Shown: positions 4,975 to 5,133 of the stretch, in pieces | Numbering within the stretch: the first letter of the stretch is position 1 | How the letters are laid out: each line of letters starts with the position of its first letter | NCBI GenBank assembly: GCA_015494375.1 | Contig: WGBL01000063.1 | Coordinates: forward strand, 1 to 5,133 | Reading direction: 5' to 3' | From: Hyphomicrobiales bacterium | Lineage (GTDB): Bacteria; Pseudomonadota; Alphaproteobacteria; Rhizobiales; S144-23 | DNA: 5,133 nt | Position numbers and translations under genes: made by a program | Notes under the pieces: model-generated | Database searches by the model: none | Seen by the model: the letters and a program-made list of their open reading frames with translations, nothing else | Told to the model about the DNA's origin: nothing

Positions 4975-5133
4975 CTATTTGGCTGGAGCGCTCATTTCGC
5001 CGGGGTGCCTTGGCGTAGGGCTTTTGGCTCTGGCGCGCCTGGGAGTGGGGTGCCTGGGCTTGGTGGGCTTGGACCTGGGGTGCTTGGACCTGGGGGGCTT
5101 GGGCTTCGTCGTTTGGCGTGCTCGAGACGGCGC
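4975..5133 (-). CDS. C-terminal tail of an unidentified Lys/Arg/Pro-rich protein (partial)
   Basis: The minus strand is open from the window edge to a TAG at 4977-4975, giving 52 residues. The reading is dominated by Lys, Arg, Pro and His (for example KPKPPRSKHPRSKPTKPRHP) and ends in EMSAPAK. Such basic, proline-rich tails occur on nucleic-acid-binding proteins such as helicases, pseudouridine synthases, topoisomerases or H1-like proteins, but nothing identifies which one. The tail is built from a 15-bp repeat, which preserves any reading frame, so frame choice is uncertain. A second minus frame (open to 4829) reads as QAPQV-type pentapeptides, a third ends at 4992 as Pro/Ser/Gly-rich, and the plus strand is open from an ATG at 4883. 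I prefer this frame because about 77% of its third positions are G or C and because the competing long frame decays into unremarkable sequence after the repeat. Confidence 0.35.
   Translation of the reverse strand, partial: APSRARQTTKPKPPRSKHPRSKPTKPRHPTPRRARAKSPTPRHPGEMSAPAK
5028..5102. repeat. 15-bp minisatellite, five units
   Basis: Five consecutive 15-bp units lie at 5028-5042, 5043-5057, 5058-5072, 5073-5087 and 5088-5102, each ending in TGG on the plus strand. The two right-most (ACCTGGGGTGCTTGG and ACCTGGGGGGCTTGG) differ at one base; units diverge progressively to the left, and a poorer sixth unit may occupy 5013-5027. The gradient suggests the newest duplications are at the right. 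The period of five codons fits a coding minisatellite in the minus-strand partial gene. Confidence 0.8.

Noticed and set aside
4883..5133. Plus-strand ATG frame open to the window edge with a Gly/Leu-rich hydrophobic stretch, divergent from kdsB
   Set aside because: The hydrophobic run is simply the complement of the minisatellite, no good ribosome site precedes it, and it does not resemble the cytochrome c N-terminus expected beside kdsB.

Overview
The window looks like chromosomal DNA from a high-G+C alphaproteobacterium, most likely Hyphomicrobiales (Rhizobiales). The four recognisable proteins (YqeY, CarA, PheA, KdsB) have alphaproteobacterial wording in their motifs, the codons are strongly G/C-ending, and the KdsB-PheA and YqeY|CarA pairings are ones I recall from that order. 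Genus cannot be decided from these bases.

Layout, left to right. Positions 1-129 (+) hold the last 42 codons of an unidentified gene. Positions 130-312 are a convergent gap with a short palindrome and a cluster of CAGGTGT-like repeats. yqeY (313-765, -) is divergent from carA (1155-2357, +), with a 389-bp repeat-bearing gap between them. carA converges on pheA (2596-3603, -) across a 238-bp gap full of short repeats. kdsB (3860-4663, -) lies upstream of pheA on the same strand, 256 bp away. Upstream of kdsB, 4664-4974 shows no convincing gene. The right edge (4975-5133) is a 15-bp minisatellite that probably encodes the basic C-terminal tail of a minus-strand gene entering from outside.

The identified genes are housekeeping biosynthesis. 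CarA is the glutaminase subunit of carbamoyl-phosphate synthetase (arginine and pyrimidines), PheA is prephenate dehydratase (phenylalanine), and KdsB makes CMP-Kdo for lipopolysaccharide. YqeY is a small protein of the GatB/YqeY family. They share no single pathway, and I see no sign of a defence system, prophage, CRISPR array, IS element, tRNA or rRNA.

The unusual part is the intergenic DNA. Every gap longer than about 100 bp except the one just upstream of kdsB carries its own short direct or tandem duplication (9-21 bp units), and these are unrelated to one another. The expected neighbours dnaG (beside yqeY) and a cytochrome c gene (beside kdsB) are also not seen. I did not find a new biological system; the findings are modest leads.
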